From Pseudofrankia inefficax (GTDB taxonomy: Bacteria > Actinomycetota > Actinomycetes > Frankiales > Frankiaceae), in contig NC_014666.1 in assembly GCF_000166135.1 (NCBI RefSeq), forward strand, positions 8,632,601 to 8,696,600: a stretch of DNA of 64,000 nt. Reading direction: 5' to 3'. Below the pieces are notes generated by a model. That model saw only the letters and a program-made list of their open reading frames with translations, was not told the DNA's origin and searched no databases. The stretch's first letter is position 1, and every line of letters begins with the position of its first letter. Both the position numbers and the translations under genes were made by a program. Positions 63,904 through 64,000 of this stretch are shown piece after piece.

Positions 63904-64000
63904 TCGTCGCCCACCTCGCCCGCCGGATCGAGGCCGCCGCGCAAGCGAGGCGTCGACCGGGTCAGCCGTGGGTCGGGGCCGCCGCGGGCGGGCTGGTCGG
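63904..64000. other. Window end, no gene seen
   Basis: The last 97 bases follow the GT-C-like gene stop and contain no complete gene or clear terminator. A gene could start or end just outside the window. Confidence 0.4.

Overview
The window is chromosomal DNA from a high-GC actinomycete. Almost every gene has strong third-position G/C bias, GTG starts are common, and the gene content is actinobacterial: BldC, DUF3073, DUF2530, a YcnI/CopC-CopD copper pair, a PASTA-less Ser/Thr kinase and proline/alanine-rich secreted proteins. The order bldC - hypothetical - valine dehydrogenase - DUF3073 - purM - purF matches, from memory, the Streptomyces bldC/purF neighbourhood. The very high GC and Pro/Ala-rich style point to a Frankia-like member of the group; this is inference, because no rRNA or marker gene is present. 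I see no tRNA, rRNA, CRISPR array, insertion sequence, prophage or transposase, so this is mostly conserved core genome.

Layout. 0.1-3 kb: a leftward three-gene sugar/polyol catabolic operon (TIM-barrel isomerase, zinc alcohol dehydrogenase, SDR) with a palindromic operator upstream. 3.1-4.5 kb: an orphan Dam-type adenine methylase overlapping a GNAT acetyltransferase. 4.5-7.3 kb: a MacB/FtsX-type ABC exporter pair and a methyltransferase. 7.5-11.6 kb: a 1382-residue transmembrane Ser/Thr kinase with a repetitive linker and extracellular FN3 domains. 12.1-14.1 kb: a hypothetical protein and a GAF-EAL c-di-GMP phosphodiesterase. 14.6-26.3 kb: the conserved bldC / vdh / purM-purF block, continuing into a maleylpyruvate-isomerase-like protein, a giant sacsin/HSP90-type ATPase-domain protein and DUF2530. 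26.3-30.4 kb: flavin reductase, a receiver-less winged-helix regulator, an RNA 2',3'-cyclic phosphodiesterase, an oxidoreductase and a MarR regulator. 30.8-35.8 kb: two citrate synthases, pdxH and serC. 36-44.7 kb: cell-envelope genes (secreted protein, L,D-transpeptidase, lipoprotein esterase, MscL, HtrA protease). 45.4-48.7 kb: a membrane-anchored sigma-region-2 protein, an orphan NarL-type response regulator and a MOSC protein. 48.9-53.7 kb: copper uptake genes and a heme-utilisation protein under a probable iron box. 54.1-59.3 kb: small conserved genes and a complete zinc ABC importer with two permeases, closed by a convergent zur gene. 59.5-63.9 kb: a secreted protein, an alanine-type aminotransferase and a GT-C-like membrane protein whose start lies inside a dense cluster of DnaA-box-like sequences.

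The clearest functional unit is metal homeostasis between 48.9 and 59.3 kb: copper acquisition, iron/heme handling and zinc import with its own regulator, two of them preceded by recognisable operator-like sites. The most unusual items are the DnaA-box cluster at 61.9 kb, the sigma-like protein with no visible region 4, the cloverleaf-shaped palindrome at 32.3 kb and the orphan Dam methylase.
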